In this document: in pieces, positions 11,630 through 24,400 of the stretch
How the letters are laid out: every line of letters begins with the position of its first letter
Numbering within the stretch: position 1 is the first letter of the stretch
Assembly (NCBI GenBank): GCA_011319805.1
Contig: SJRY01000244.1
Coordinates: 186,001 to 250,000, forward strand
Source: Macrocybe gigantea
Lineage: Eukaryota; Basidiomycota; Agaricomycetes; Agaricales; Callistosporiaceae
Direction: 5' to 3'
Length of the DNA stretch: 64,000 bases
Position numbers and translations under genes: made by a program
Notes under the pieces: generated by a model
Seen by the model: only the letters and a program-made list of their open reading frames with translations
Told to the model about the DNA's origin: nothing
The model's database searches: none

Positions 11630-13290
11630 TTATCCTGGCGGGAAGTCTCCATACTCCCAGTTAAAGCAATCCTGCGCACAGTTCAACCCTGATTGAGAAA
11701 ACGACACGAGGATGAGAAAGGATGGACTCACTATACAGTCTTCTTCTGGTTTCGCTTCTGGTACCTGCCTTCCCCGTTCTTCGCTCGGTGCCCAGGGTTG
11801 CGATAAAATATCATTTATTATATTCACGATGCCATGCGTGCGGACGTTGACCGACCACGATAGATGCCCGACGGTATCGTACAAGATCGTCCTCCCAAGA
11901 TGACATCTAGATCAAAAGAAAGACAGCATGATCAATCCTCTGCTTTGCCGACCGGTGAAAGATGGGAAACGAAACAAACCGAGTCTCGAGCGCGTAACCT
12001 GTCCAAGCGCAGAGAGACCAGTATCCTGTGCACGTCCCTGCTGGGACTGGATCGGCAGTATGATATACATGTGTAATATGCTGAGTAGATGGCTTGGTTT
12101 CAGAGCAGAATGTCAGCAGCCAGAAGATCGAAGGATGAGTCGGCGCTTACTGGTGATGGTAGATGAAGACGCTGTGCTGCCAGTTTATCTCCTGGAGATT
12201 CAAAAGCGACGACGGGAACACCAAACGTCACTCCGAGAAGGCTGGCCAGCGCTCCTCCAAGAGAGTGTCCAACGATCCAAATATTCGAGTCCGGGCTTGA
12301 CGCGAGAGACTGAGTTTGCCTGCGTTTCCAAGGTCGCACTGACAACTTACTAAATGTATGTCAGATTATTATACAGATTCTATAAAAAAAGTCTTCTGGA
12401 TCAGGATGTCTTCTGTTCAAAGGGTGGATACGTGACACCGACCGTTCCAATGTGATAAAACAAGCTCTCGTCGACCATCGCGTTCTCCACGCAATCCTGG
12501 TCACACTTCCATCCTCCGCGATAGCATCCGCAAACCGGCGACCAGGACCTGTCCACATACGCGCAGCAGCAGCTGAACAAGATATTATTGTTCAGCTTGT
12601 CCCTCGCACCCGTCGGCCCTCCGCCGAACAGGCCTGTCGTCGCGCCCTTGACCGAAATCACGACGGTCTTGTTGTCCGGCGTCGCAAAGACGTGCCCTCT
12701 GAACCCGTCAGCGTCCCATCCGAACGGATAGCTCTGATTCAACATGAGCATCTTGATCTTTTTTTTTTCTCCGCTGGAACGGAAGTGCAAAGACGGTGAA
12801 GACTCACGACGTTCCAGTTTCCGCCCAGATCATACCAAGCAGGATCCTTCGGATCGATGTACGCATTGTTCGTCATCTTCGCCAGCTGTAGCAGCGTCTC
12901 CCTGCTCTCGACATCCGGACCCTCGATCGCGTCTTCGTCCCAGTCCAAAGCCGCGCTCTGACCGAACTTGGCAGACCAGACTCGGGCCTCTGCGAAATCC
13001 GCAGACGATGCGGGCCGAAAGGACGTCAAACGCCGTGTATGCACCGTGTAGGTCTTGTCTCGGGCACCGATCATGTTCGTGTCCGCATTGAGGATCTGGT
13101 CCCTGCGGACATCCGCGATGACGACACGCGCTGTGGACGTTGCGCCGAACACATGACGGAGTTCGAACTGAAGGAGCCTGCTTTGGGAGAGCGAAGAGCC
13201 GGAGGAGGAAGATGGCCCGAGATCGTTCTTGGGAGAAAAGCGGTGGAGAAACGGAAGGAGGAGATTCGTCAAGGTATGTGGCAATAACAT
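11630..13290 (-). CDS. ATG15: ATG15-like phospholipase, paralogue A
   Basis: Seven exons encode 425 residues: 12808-13290, 12443-12733, 12351-12379, 12151-12295, 11980-12092, 11732-11906 and 11630-11671. The protein is a class 3 lipase of the Atg15 family, which disrupts autophagic and multivesicular-body vesicles inside the vacuole. Evidence: a short hydrophobic N-terminus ([14 protein letters not shown]), the oxyanion-side block [11 protein letters not shown], a Cys-rich stretch ([24 protein letters not shown]), the nucleophile elbow GHSLGG, the Asp-bearing HTADP block and the His-bearing VRTHGI block. These supply a Ser-Asp-His triad. The C-terminus is [10 protein letters not shown], as in the family. 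It departs from the neighbouring paralogue after TADP ([16 protein letters not shown]), where the family is usually conserved. Donors GTCGGT (intron 2) and GTTTGT (intron 5) are atypical. It lies directly downstream of paralogue B on the same strand. Confidence 0.9.
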
Positions 13291-13705
13291 GATAAGGACA
13301 GTCGATACACGCTCGGTGCGCGAGGATGGGTCGATCTAGTTGATAAGCCAGACAAATGCTGCGGAGGGCGTTTATAATTTAGTGACCCAAAAGAATAACG
13401 AGTGGAAATGAAATGGCGTAGCGCCGAGGGAAAACTGACCATGAGATGAAGAAAATGCCAGATGTTCTGCATTTAGAAATGTGCACACGGGACAATGGCC
13501 CTGTTTGTTCTTTCAAGCATCCAACAGCTAAATTTCACGTCGATATTCCGTAAGGTATCAAAGGAAAGAGGCGTGTATAATAATCGCATATCTAGTCATA
13601 TCCAAGTTGATACCAGAGAAAGAGTGAAGAAAGGGTAAAATCTAAATCCACACAATAAATTACATACAAAAAAAACCAAGAGACTCATCTAGTATGTATG
13701 CTCTC
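13291..13705. other. Spacer between tandem ATG15-like genes
   Basis: The 415 bp hold the promoter and 5' UTR of paralogue A and the 3' UTR of paralogue B. The sequence is AT-rich, with no further exon visible. Confidence 0.5.
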
Positions 13706-15375
13706 TCACCCGTCCGAGAAGTCTCCATATTCCCAGCTATAGCAGTCCTATTCCCGCCTAGACGTCAGCAAGCAGATACGGTAACAAAGTAAACGAAAAA
13801 AGACGTACGACGCAATCGTCTTCAGGTTTTGCTTCAGGGACTTCCCTTCCTTGCTCCACGCTCGGAGCCCACGGTTGAGCCAATAGTTTATCTATGATGG
13901 CCACAATGCCGTGGGTGCGGACATCGACCGTCCACGACATGTTCGAAACAGTGTCATACAAAATTGTCTTTCCAAGGTGACAGCTGGGCGGATTAAGGAT
14001 CAGGTATGCTGTATAAGAATAAGAATAAAGACCGACTGTGTTTCTAGTGCATATCCTGCCAAGGCACAGGATGACAGGACTCCCGTACAAGTCCCCATGG
14101 GTATCGGATCAGCGGTATGATAAATGTGGGTAATATGTTGTGTGGACGGCTGGAAAAGTCGTTTAAATGACGAGGTCAAATGGAGAGTTCGCAAGGTGCT
14201 CACAGGAGACGGGAGATGAAGACGCTGTGCCGCTCTTTTCTCTCCAGGAGCTTCAAAGGCGACTACCGGAGCACCAAAGGTCACGCCAAGGAGGCTAGCC
14301 AACGATCCGCCAAGCGAGTGACCAACAACCCAGATGTTGGAGTCTGGGCTTGGGAAATGAAGCGATCGAACCTTAAAACTATCGAAGGAAGAAAAATTAA
14401 CTCGGACTTACTACATGTATGTGAGATTGTTATACAAGTTCTGCAGAAAGCCAACGAGTCAATAGCATGCACTTTGTTTTGTGCATATGACCCACTGTTC
14501 CAATAGGATAAAACAAGCTCTCCTCGATCAGCGCGTCCTCGAGACAATCCTGGTCGCATTTCCACCCTCCGCGATAACACCCGCACACCGTCGTCCACGT
14601 CCAGTCCACGCGCGCGCAGCAGCAGCTAAACAGCAGGTTATCGTTGAGCTTGTCCTTCCTGACCGTCGGCCCTCCGCTGCCGAGCAGGCCGGCGGACGTG
14701 CCTTTGATGGAGATGACGACCGTCTTATTGTCCGGCGTCGCAAAGACATGCCCTCTGAACCCGTCTGCGTCCGGTTCCCAGCCGAACGGATAGCTCTATG
14801 TCGCGCGAGTCAGCGGGCTGTTTCGTCTTTAAAAGAGGAGAAAAAAAATGTCAAAGACCCACCGCGTTCCAGCCATCGCCCAAATCGTACCACGCAGCGT
14901 CCTGTGGGTCGACATATGCATTGTTCGTCATCTTCGCCAGCTGCAGTAGCGTCTCCCTGCTCTCCACGTCCGGGCCTTCCACCTCATCCCCGTCCCAATC
15001 CAACGCCCGGCTCTGGCCAAACCTGGCAGACCACACACGGGCTGCCTCAAAGTCCGCATGCGAAGCGGGCCGGAAGGACTTCGTGAGCCGGGTGCGCACC
15101 TCGTAGGTCTCGTCTCGGGCTGCCATTGCTGCTGTATCATGCTCGTTATGTTTCGCGCCATCTATGTGACGGATGTGAGTGCTCGTGCTCCTTTGGACGT
15201 CTGCAAAAACGACACGTGCTGCTGGCGATATAGCATGCACATGCCGAAGCTGAAACTGGAGGGGCTGTGCGGCGAGCGGAAGGAACTTGGGGGTTATGGA
15301 TTCCTGATCGCTATCGGATATGAGGAGGTTGAGGAGTGAGACGAGAAGGCTCGTCAGTGTGGATGGCAGTAGCAT
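13706..15375 (-). CDS. ATG15: ATG15-like phospholipase, paralogue B
   Basis: Seven exons encode 438 residues: 14863-15375, 14496-14795, 14412-14440, 14204-14348, 14037-14149, 13809-13983 and 13706-13747. Intron positions and phases match paralogue A exactly, and exons 3 to 7 have identical lengths. The catalytic blocks are intact: GHSLGG, TADPIPMGTCTG and VRTHGIV, with the Cys-rich lid region and C-terminal DCYSWEYGDF. The TADP region is closer to the family consensus than in paralogue A, so B is the better candidate for the ancestral function in vacuolar membrane lysis. The start at 15375 is aligned with paralogue A (both begin MLLP). An in-frame upstream ATG at 15504 would add 43 hydrophobic residues and cannot be excluded. 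The hydrophobic N-terminus would act as signal anchor. Intron 5 again uses a GTCGGT donor. Confidence 0.92.
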
Positions 15376-15593
15376 GAGGCATAAGAGGACAAGATGCAAA
15401 CATGTCTGACGTACGATGTTTACACTAATCGAAATCGGAAATAAAAGAAAATCGCATTGCAACAGTGCCAATAATCTTACAATTAGAAAATGAAGTGTTG
15501 ACAATATCCGTGGTATACTGTGTAGCCGGCGGTCAAAATGAAATCAACCGAGCCCAACAAAAAATCTATGAGACATTGCGAAGGGGAGGATCA

Positions 15594-18433
15594 TCACAAC
15601 GTCAGGTTTTCCATGGCAAGCCCCAGCGGATCCGTCGCGGGCAAGTTGGCATGAGGCAGAGGGGCTTGGGCCGTCGCATTGGCTCCGAAGAACACTTCAG
15701 GACTTGTACAAGCCGCCACCGCCCGTCGCATATGGCTGCTTAAGAACGTCAATCCTACTTGATAGGCAGCTATGTAGGCAGACGTTCGTTATAAGCTGAA
15801 TGAGAAGGCATCAGAAACATTGATATCATACCATTCATCCAGCCAAATCCTTCTCTAGGTACCATCTTGAAGTCTATTCCTTGATTACCGTATTCCGCAT
15901 CGACGAGGTGGGAGAGCTTGACTGCGTCAAACTGGATTACAGTTTGACGTGAGTGACATAATATCCAGACCGCCTTGGTAATAACGCACCTTTTCCGGCA
16001 CAACTCCATTAAAATCGACAAAGGCAGTCGTCATCCTGGATAAGCGCGTGGGTTGCCTGAAAAGAACGAGGAACATGGAAGACGTACATGTATAAAAATC
16101 TATAAGCAAGTCTTTGGGCATCCTCGAGGTACCCGTATCGCTCCAGCCCTACCCAGAGCATGATTTGGTGCGGTGGCCTGATTAGCGGTAGCATTGTTAA
16201 GGACAAACAAAAAGAATGAGGTATCCAAACTTACCAGGCATATCTAAATCAAAGCAATCAGTACCATTCTCAGAGAAAGAGGAGAGGCACATACGGATAA
16301 TCCCATTGTCGATTAGGCCGTTCAAGGGAAATCTTACCGCGGGACTCTTCCGTTCCTGAAACAACGCCACCAAGAACTTCAAACTTCTTCAGAGACTGTG
16401 TCCTGGATCCCAAGACGTTAACTACAACGGAGCATAGGAAAAAAAAAAGGGAAACACGTACACAAGCCTCCAGCATTGTTCCTCGCTGCACAGCCAGCCC
16501 AAAGTGGCCAGAACGCGGTTACACTCTCGTATAAGATTTGCTTCTCCTGCACCGTATCATAGTCGAAATACAAGTTCTTGCTCTCGTTCCACAGGTACTT
16601 GTCGATCATCTGCCGCCTGAATTCAGCCCGCTCAAACCACTCGTCGCTTCGCTGTGCGTGCTTCAACGAGCTCTCCCTGTGCGGATTCGCGTATGCTTCG
16701 ACGGATGGCGGGAACGGTGCCAGCGGGAATTCCTCCTCGAGCTCAAGCTCATCGTCGAACACCTCCCTAATCGCGGTCCCAATGTCTATCTCGTACTTGT
16801 ACAGCAGTGACTGCAAGTCGATCGTGCCAAGGTTCGCACAGCGTTTCTCGAACCGATACGTCGTGTCATGCCCCGACTCACGCACTGCGCGGTCATGCAA
16901 GAAGTACTCGTCCAGTCCTGGCTCCTTAATCACGCCGTCGTTGTATTTTTCCGTAAACTCCAACACTGAAATGCCGTGCTTGCGCGCGTACGGCTCCAGT
17001 ACCTGGGTAAAGTGCGTCGCTTCCGTCTCGGGAGGAATGCCGAGGCCATCTGGCCTGTATCGCGAAAGACCCGTCTTGGGGTCAATCCGGGGCTCCGCCA
17101 TCCACACAGTATGGTATTCCTTGATGGCAGCCTGAATGGCCTGCTTAAGCCATCGCCGGTTTTCCTCCACGTCCGAGCGGTCAAGCTGGTTGTAGATTTG
17201 GAGGGCCATGTCCGTCAGGAACGGAGGTTGTGTTCGGCAGAGGTAGTAGCTTCGACTACCGTTGAGAATCTTTCCGTAGTGCTTGATCTCGAAAATGAAA
17301 TGTTCGACCATGCCTTTCGCCATGGATACCTGCCCATCGACAAGGAGGCCGAGCGAAATAAAATAAGAATCCCAATTGTAAAGCTGCGTGTTCGTCAGTG
17401 ATACTGTCCAACCGAACACACTGACGCTTGCCTCGTTGAAACGCGCACCCGGCACAATGAACGGAATGCCCTTGTAGGTCTTGCCACCTTTGCCATCATC
17501 GACTTGATTCATCGCCAAAGCGAGGATACCTGGTTTCGAGTTTAGGCTCTTGACAAATTCAGGATCGTCTGGCTTCTCGGGAAGGACTTGCACATCGAGG
17601 TTCATGTGAGGCTTCTCCTTTGCGACTTGACGGTAATACCTGGCCATGCCAGGCTCTCCATACGGCACATAAATCCGGGGGTTGATCCTCCCCGTTCTAT
17701 TTTTCGGGTCTGCGGTAATGATTTCCAAACCCTCGCCGTCTATGCGTCGCGTCAGCGCATGCCAAAAGGAGTTCCGAATCATGCGCGACAGACGGTCCAC
17801 AGGATTCTCAGTAAGGCGAGCTTCGTCCAGGACAATACGCTTTCGGTTGTGATCGCGAGCCAGGGCGAGTTCTTGCAGAAGATTGGATAGCATATACGTG
17901 CCCTGATGAACCGAGTTCGCGTTGCACCATTACGTCACGGTTGTAGACAAAGGAGACAGAAAAGGAGTAGACATACCCGGATGTCAAATGATTTGTATCC
18001 ATTACTCGTCGCTGTGCCCAAGGCCATGAGTTTCGGACCAGCGTCGGTGACGCTAATCTGAAAATCGCCATCGGTATCTTCTTGCTCCAGCACCACGCGA
18101 ATAGTCTCCTCGACATCTATTAAGAACCTTCTCGGACCAGTAATCCTTTTCTCGTCGTGCGACATCCGACGCGGCCTCCAATGCAAGTTTTCTTCAAATG
18201 CGGGGGTTTCTTGGGATGGTAGCCATATGCGTGAGACTGGCAGAAAGGAATGAGTCATAATAAGCGGAAGCATGTAGAAGAGGCTTCTAGGACAGACTCA
18301 CTGCACTGTAGGTGCGGCTACGAGAGTACGTCTCTCCCGCACCATAGTACGTGGCGGCATCTACATTGGTCTGTCTTGTGGGTGACTCCTCGACAAAGGC
18401 CACGGATGTCGGATGATAGATTGTTGGGGCCAT
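15594..18433 (-). CDS. NTH1: Neutral trehalase (GH37), calcium-dependent
   Basis: Ten exons: 18302-18433, 17977-18236, 17432-17902, 16462-17383, 16295-16421, 16235-16243 (9 nt), 16088-16177, 15990-16056, 15832-15931 and 15594-15769. They give about 783 residues. The enzyme hydrolyses trehalose to glucose in the cytosol. It shows an N-terminal regulatory segment with basophilic Ser/Thr sites (RSRTYS, RRMS), a calcium-binding loop DTDGDFQIS, and the GH37 signatures [15 protein letters not shown] and QWDYPYAWPPHQ. It also has the [11 protein letters not shown] block that carries the catalytic Asp and the C-terminal EGFGWMN block. Intron 3 (17384-17431) is GC-AG, 48 nt and stop-free, and interrupts signature 1. 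The 9-nt exon lies in signature 2. The exon 1/2 join needs a one-base phase change: either a GTGCAG donor five bases upstream of the strong GTGAGT, or a missing base. Regulation by cAMP-dependent kinase and 14-3-3 is known for the family. Confidence 0.95.
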
Positions 18434-21400
18434 CACGGGCGATGTGGACTACAGGATGAGCTTATTCCAACAGGAAAGATCTGTAAATGAACGTTTGACA
18501 AGTAGTCGTAAGACCAAAAAATGCGGAGGTGGGACAGAAGGATACCAACGTTATTACGACGGGGGGTTACCTCCGAGACTAAACCAAACGAGGACAAACT
18601 TGCTAATCGCCGTCTGCGACCAGCTCGGAGAAAATTATGTATGGAAAGCTTGAATGTATAGAATTCGCCAGAGTCTATAGGTGTGGGTTATGGTATTTGT
18701 CTAGAAAGTGAGTACGCCTGTGCAAAATCCCAGATTAAATGCAATCCAGCTACAAACAAACATGGCAAGGCATCCTCACCGCGTACGAACAGAGCAACGT
18801 TGGTGCTGCCAGCAGTCTAGTATCTAGTCTGTCTAGATGTTGGCGTTGTCAAAAAGTTCAAGGTCAGGAACAAGAAATGTCCACAAAATGTGTCCATTTA
18901 TAAGCGCTGGCAGACGGGCTTCTGTTACGAATAAATATACCGCATTCCGTAATCCAAGGGACCCTGAACCCAAACTCATCTTCGTCCTCGAAGAATGGTC
19001 CACACTGCTCCCAGCCACCTGAACTCGTCGATTGAGACTATCTCAGCATTCGGAATGTATGCGTTTTACCTGATCATGGTGCCTATCTGCTCAAGTATTG
19101 TCCATCAATCCCCAAGAGACTTTTACAAGGAGCGCGGCCACAGAAATTTTGCATTGTTGCGGATAGTATGATCCGGTCCGACGATTGGGCGGCGCTCGCA
19201 CACAATGTCCCCTTCTTGACAGTGATTAGGGATATAGCCCACAGAAACCGAGATGTTCGGTACCTATTCTGCAGACTCTTGTCGATTGAGGATTTCAGCA
19301 ATTAGCATGGAGTCAGCTGATCGTTGAATTGGCACTGAAGCGTACCGCACTCGTCCCGGAATCTGTCCACCAGTATTCCTGTATCATGCATCGTGCCATG
19401 CGGAACGGATTCGAATAGATGCACGCAACGAGCACCATCCCTCGAGGCCGGCGGTATTTTCTTCTCTTAGATTCTGGTTCACCTCGAAAACCAAATTGTC
19501 ATTGAAGCAAGATTCCCTCGTCCTTACAACATGTGCCATGCCCACCTTTACCTTCTTCTCCCGTCGTCGCCGTTTATCAAGTCCCACGTGTTTTCCATGG
19601 TCTATGGACTGGAACGTCGCAGTGCTCTGCACGCTGTAAATGTCAAGTTGGTCTCTGATCTCGGAAGCCCGTCAATTGCCAGCTATCCTGGTTTCCCCAG
19701 GATCTTTCGAGACAGATAGGTGATGTGATGATCACCGCTCACCCACCAAACAAGCCTTGATCCGCATGCCGTAGACCTCGCGTGGGTACTGATGTACCTT
19801 TCAATGGGCCTTGTTGTCATCAAAGCATCGGCGTCAACGTCACCCGTCCAATTCTTCGTCGTTTTGAACTAGACTGCGCCGAATCTGCCTGGTTCGCTGT
19901 TCATATCAGTCGTGAAGAAACAAGACCTTTAGGTCTGTACGCCACTCATTGAACAAGGCAGCGACATGCACGCTCTGATCGACGAACGTAGTCGATCCGC
20001 ACAGGGTGTTTGATGAGGGCACGGTGGCGCAAAGGGACGTGCGCCCACGAATTCTTCCCTAACCAAGTGCTGTTTCCGCAGCAAATGTGGTGCAAGGCTG
20101 GCCCATCATGTTAGTCGTCGCCGCTTCCGCGCGCTGCTCGTATGGTTTCTGGCACCTCGAATCGTCAGCGAACGCATATACTAACTCTTCAGGCCGCGCA
20201 TGAGTAGGGATCTGCCGCTGCCTCTGCATAGGGAGGATGGCGAACGCATGACTTCTAAAGCATCGGGCAGTGCGAGACGTCTTTCCCTTTTGCATTGGTA
20301 AAGATGTTCTCTGAGGGAGTCCGCGCGTCGGAACAGCAGGACTTTATGGGAGCGGGCCAGAAAGTAACCCATATTGCGGGAACATTTTGCAGGATGGCTT
20401 TCGAGTGCTCGCGGGATTCATTGCCATCGGATTGCACAATGCAGATTGCGCTAGCGTAACTGCTATCAGAAACTCACCACGACAAAACTTCGATATCACC
20501 CACTCACAACACTCAGTCATCCATGGAAATTTTCCTCTAGGCTCGCTGTACTCAAGCTTTCTTCTCCCGACACTTTAATCCATTCACCCTCGGACTTGGG
20601 TCGTACCCCGGATCCGAATTAATCTTACTTCGATCTGTTCCCTTCTCAACATATTGCAAATCTCCTTCCAGATGGCACGTACCCAAGAGCACGTAAACAG
20701 ACACACGGATGTCGGCCGATTGTCTGTGCCCTTCTATTCATGGTTCAAACCCTAAAATTCGAATGACCTATTTTCAGGTCTGACATATTAATCCATCCAA
20801 AAAAACACGCACCTCAGATCGCGCGCATCCTCCAGATGCTCCCTATTTCATGGCTACGTGAACGACGAAAAAGATAGATCCCTATCCTTGATCAAATCAC
20901 GCCATTGCGAGAGCGAGAGATTCATCTGAGAATGCCTTCACTATGACACATTCTGCAGGCGTCGTCAATGATTCGAGGGTTCTGCAGTCGTCGGTCGATC
21001 GTACCCTACACAGGTCAAGATTCAGAAACGTGGTCCTGGCTGCAATTGGACTTCCTCTAGGCGTACTTTTCGCTTTCGATTTTTCCATGACGATCTCTTC
21101 TGTGCCATCGGCGGCCATATGTGAAGTGAACGGACGTTGATCTCTTATGATCTCGCTTTGAAACATCGTTAAGGGTCGTCTAGCGCCATTGAAGCAAGTA
21201 TAGTTCCTTTTCTATTCCTGGAGCGCTCAGATTTTAATGATTCGTCAATGGATAGGAAACGCGTGGCTCGGCAACCAATATCGCAGGAGAAAGGCAAAGC
21301 ATTTTGAGCGCTGCCTGGGCTTGGTGATTCTGATGTCGTATTCCTTTGTTTTTTGGCCACGAGTCAGTACTTATCTTTCCGCATTCTCAGAGTGTCCCAC

Positions 21401-24400
21401 ATCACGGTCATCCTGCGATTGGAGAGGCAGAGGCCAGTATTTGTCTAAAGAAGCTGCATCTCAATGCAGAAGATGCGGCATCTTCCACCCATATTCGCTA
21501 ACAGGGTACTAAAGTCATGAAGCGAACTAGTCGAACGGAGAAAAACTTGACTGACCAATTGCATCGATGCAGGGGGCGGTGAGGTTCAATGGCACCTTCT
21601 TCGCGGGTAATTCAGTGACGCATATGTCAAATGAACCCCTTCCTAGACTGCTTACTAAAGTGCCATGAGGATAAGACTAGCGCACATGGGGGTTGTGTGC
21701 TGAGTTGTGGGAGGGATGACCGTTTCAGAGTCGCAGGCGCAGGCGCCGCTGAGTGACAATCCACGAGATGGGTGTTGAGACGCCTAGATTTCTCTCAGAA
21801 GGCGGAGGAACGATAGAGGCAAGTTAACTGACTGGCTTTCTAATTAGAGACCATAATCACAACGTTTAGGGCGCATTTTCCTTTCGCTCACGAAGAACTA
21901 TCACCCTGCCAGCGAAGGCGATAACAGTTTTAGTCAGATGGTGTGAAGAAAAGCGGGCAGAGTTACGACGGTGCGGTGGCATCGCTGGTTGGCTTGGGAA
22001 TCGCGACCTTCTGGTGTCCTTCGTGCACTCTCAAAGGAGTACGAGACTCACGGACGACGTGGAAGTGGTGGGCTTCCAATAGGAAGACAAGGGCTGTGGA
22101 CTTGAGTCCTTGCCTTTCGGAAAACGAACTCTCGGCCTCGCTGCAATTGGTTTGGTGCTCGGTACCATTTGCTATATGTGTACATGCGTCCTCCGCATGA
22201 TCAGGTGCCATGCCTGTCCTCCGCTTTCTGCCCATGGTCCAGGATCGGCTGTCTTGGGATCCGTAGGATAGACAGAGTGGACCATGCTGAATGTACAGTT
22301 ACCACGCCATTCGTGCCAATGATTCTCGCTTCGACGATGCCGGCAGTCTGTCTTTGACCGCTCAATTCCCAGATGACAACCACGAGGCCATGCATATGTC
22401 CCTTATCCAGCGGACCAACTTCGTTTCCATTGTTAACGGCAAGAGGTACCACAGCTCAGACAAATTCAGACAAGAAGAGTTCTTCAGCTCCCTGATTTGC
22501 TCTCAGGCTCAGACTCATGTGCAAGAGATCTTTATGGCGTTAAGTCTTGCCTTCGCATTCGGTCTCTTTCCTAAAAAAAATTTGCTCTACATGTTTCAAA
22601 GGTGCCTAGCGCCTTGGGAATGCAATTTATCACGCGGACCCCGATTTGTCACTCTGTCCAAGTTGCTGGATCCAAGCTGACATGGAAGTACATCGATAAC
22701 ATCGTGGACCTCTCCGTTGGAGCCTTCAAGCCATATTGATACAAGGCATAACAAGGAAATCCTGACCCAGCTATCGTCTTCCACCTCTCCCGCGAAGAAT
22801 TGCCGTCGTTGTAGCTGTGATGTAGGCACTTGTCGCCCGTCTCTCGAGAAGTTCCCGAAGCATGAAAACGGCTTGTGGGCGCATGTGTATAGATTAGTCC
22901 GGTAGAAAAAAATCAAATCAATGGTCTGGACTATTCGACCCCGCTCGGAGTTCGAAACGAGAAGAACAATCTGCCTTTGCAGAAGATGCTTCGACACGTC
23001 GAGAGGAAACAGGCGTGTAGAATCGTTCAAATATGATTGCATTAGAGATCTTGTCCTTTTACCCTACGGGTCTGATGCCTGACATCTCGCCTCGGTATGG
23101 GAGTTCTTACTGAAGGTAGTAGTACCAGTTAAAATTGCCAACGAGTCGTGACAATGTGGAGATGACAATTAAACAAGGCGTAATCTCGCTCGAGCTTCCC
23201 AGAGGATATTGGAAGGCCCAATGTTTGACGATCACAGAAGCACGGCACGCGGCACAAGTTCTCGCTGAAAGCAAAAACGAGGCCCAAGAAATCGGAACAC
23301 CTACCAAATGTCTTTTGGCAGGATATGTTAGGATGATCTTTGAATTGCGATTTGAGGCTGACTCATGCCGTGCTTCATAAAACTGGCCTGAAAATAGAAG
23401 TGGCTGCGGAGTAAAGGAGTCTCCAAGCGAACTGCAAAATTACACCCGAGATCTTGTGCTGCAGGTTTACCTGCAAGGGAAGTCGCCGTTGTGGCTCTTT
23501 CGAGTCAAAAATTGGATAACAGAATTGTCAAATGGATGCAGGTTGTCTGCTCAACGCCAGGTTCACAAACTTACGACATATTCGTCTTGGTGACGCCACG
23601 AGATTCAAAAAGAATACTTTCCAATTACGGCACTCTTCGGTGATGGAGTTTGGTGACTTGGATTGGCACCATCGCCGAAATTAAAAAGGCTGCCATCGGA
23701 TTTGTTCACACAGTGACCAGATACCCGAGGCGCGATTGATTAGAATGCAGAGATGTGCCGCATGAATTCGAAAGCGTCTGCATTGTTTTCAGATAACCGA
23801 TGAATTCGTTGCCAGAAGCACCGAAAAACTGCGAACGGGGTAGATGAGAAATTTCAACCTCTGCTAGAAGGCGCTTTGAAATCCAAAATTTTTTTCTGTG
23901 AGACATTTCTGGATCAGAAACAAAAGGAGTGGGAAAACCTAACGGCGTGATGGCCTTCGGGGCACGCGTTGGAAGTCAACTGATGAGATCAATTATGTAA
24001 TTATCAAGACTGTGTCGTGCACGAGCTCCCTTAGACACCAGCTTAGATTATCGTTGCAAAGTCTGATGTCTGACACAAAAGATACACGAAAAACGAATAG
24101 CTACAAGAAAAAGAAAAAATATCGCTCAGTACGTTTATATATCTCAATGCAGTCAACGCCCGCTCATCTGCTCTAGGATGGCTCAGCTATCTGGGAAAAG
24201 AGGTATATTGAGGGACCAGGGGTCTGGGTTAGCTGTAGGGAGAGCCATGCTTCTGTCCGGATTTGCGAATACAGATCCTACTTACTTTTTGTGGTTAAAC
24301 AGGTGTCAAGGGAAAGGAAAAGCAGACCGTTGGGGAAATATATGACATCTTCGACTCAGTACGTCGAGTGCGAAATCCCTGATAAGAAAGCAACTCATGC

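Noticed and set aside
11091..11696. 201-codon plus-strand open frame
   Set aside because: It starts at GTG, has no recognisable motif, and its end lies antisense to the conserved C-terminus of the ATG15-like lipase.
22291..23042. Opposed open frames of 129 and 148 codons
   Set aside because: There are no motifs, no splice continuation and equal openness on both strands. This is consistent with non-coding sequence.
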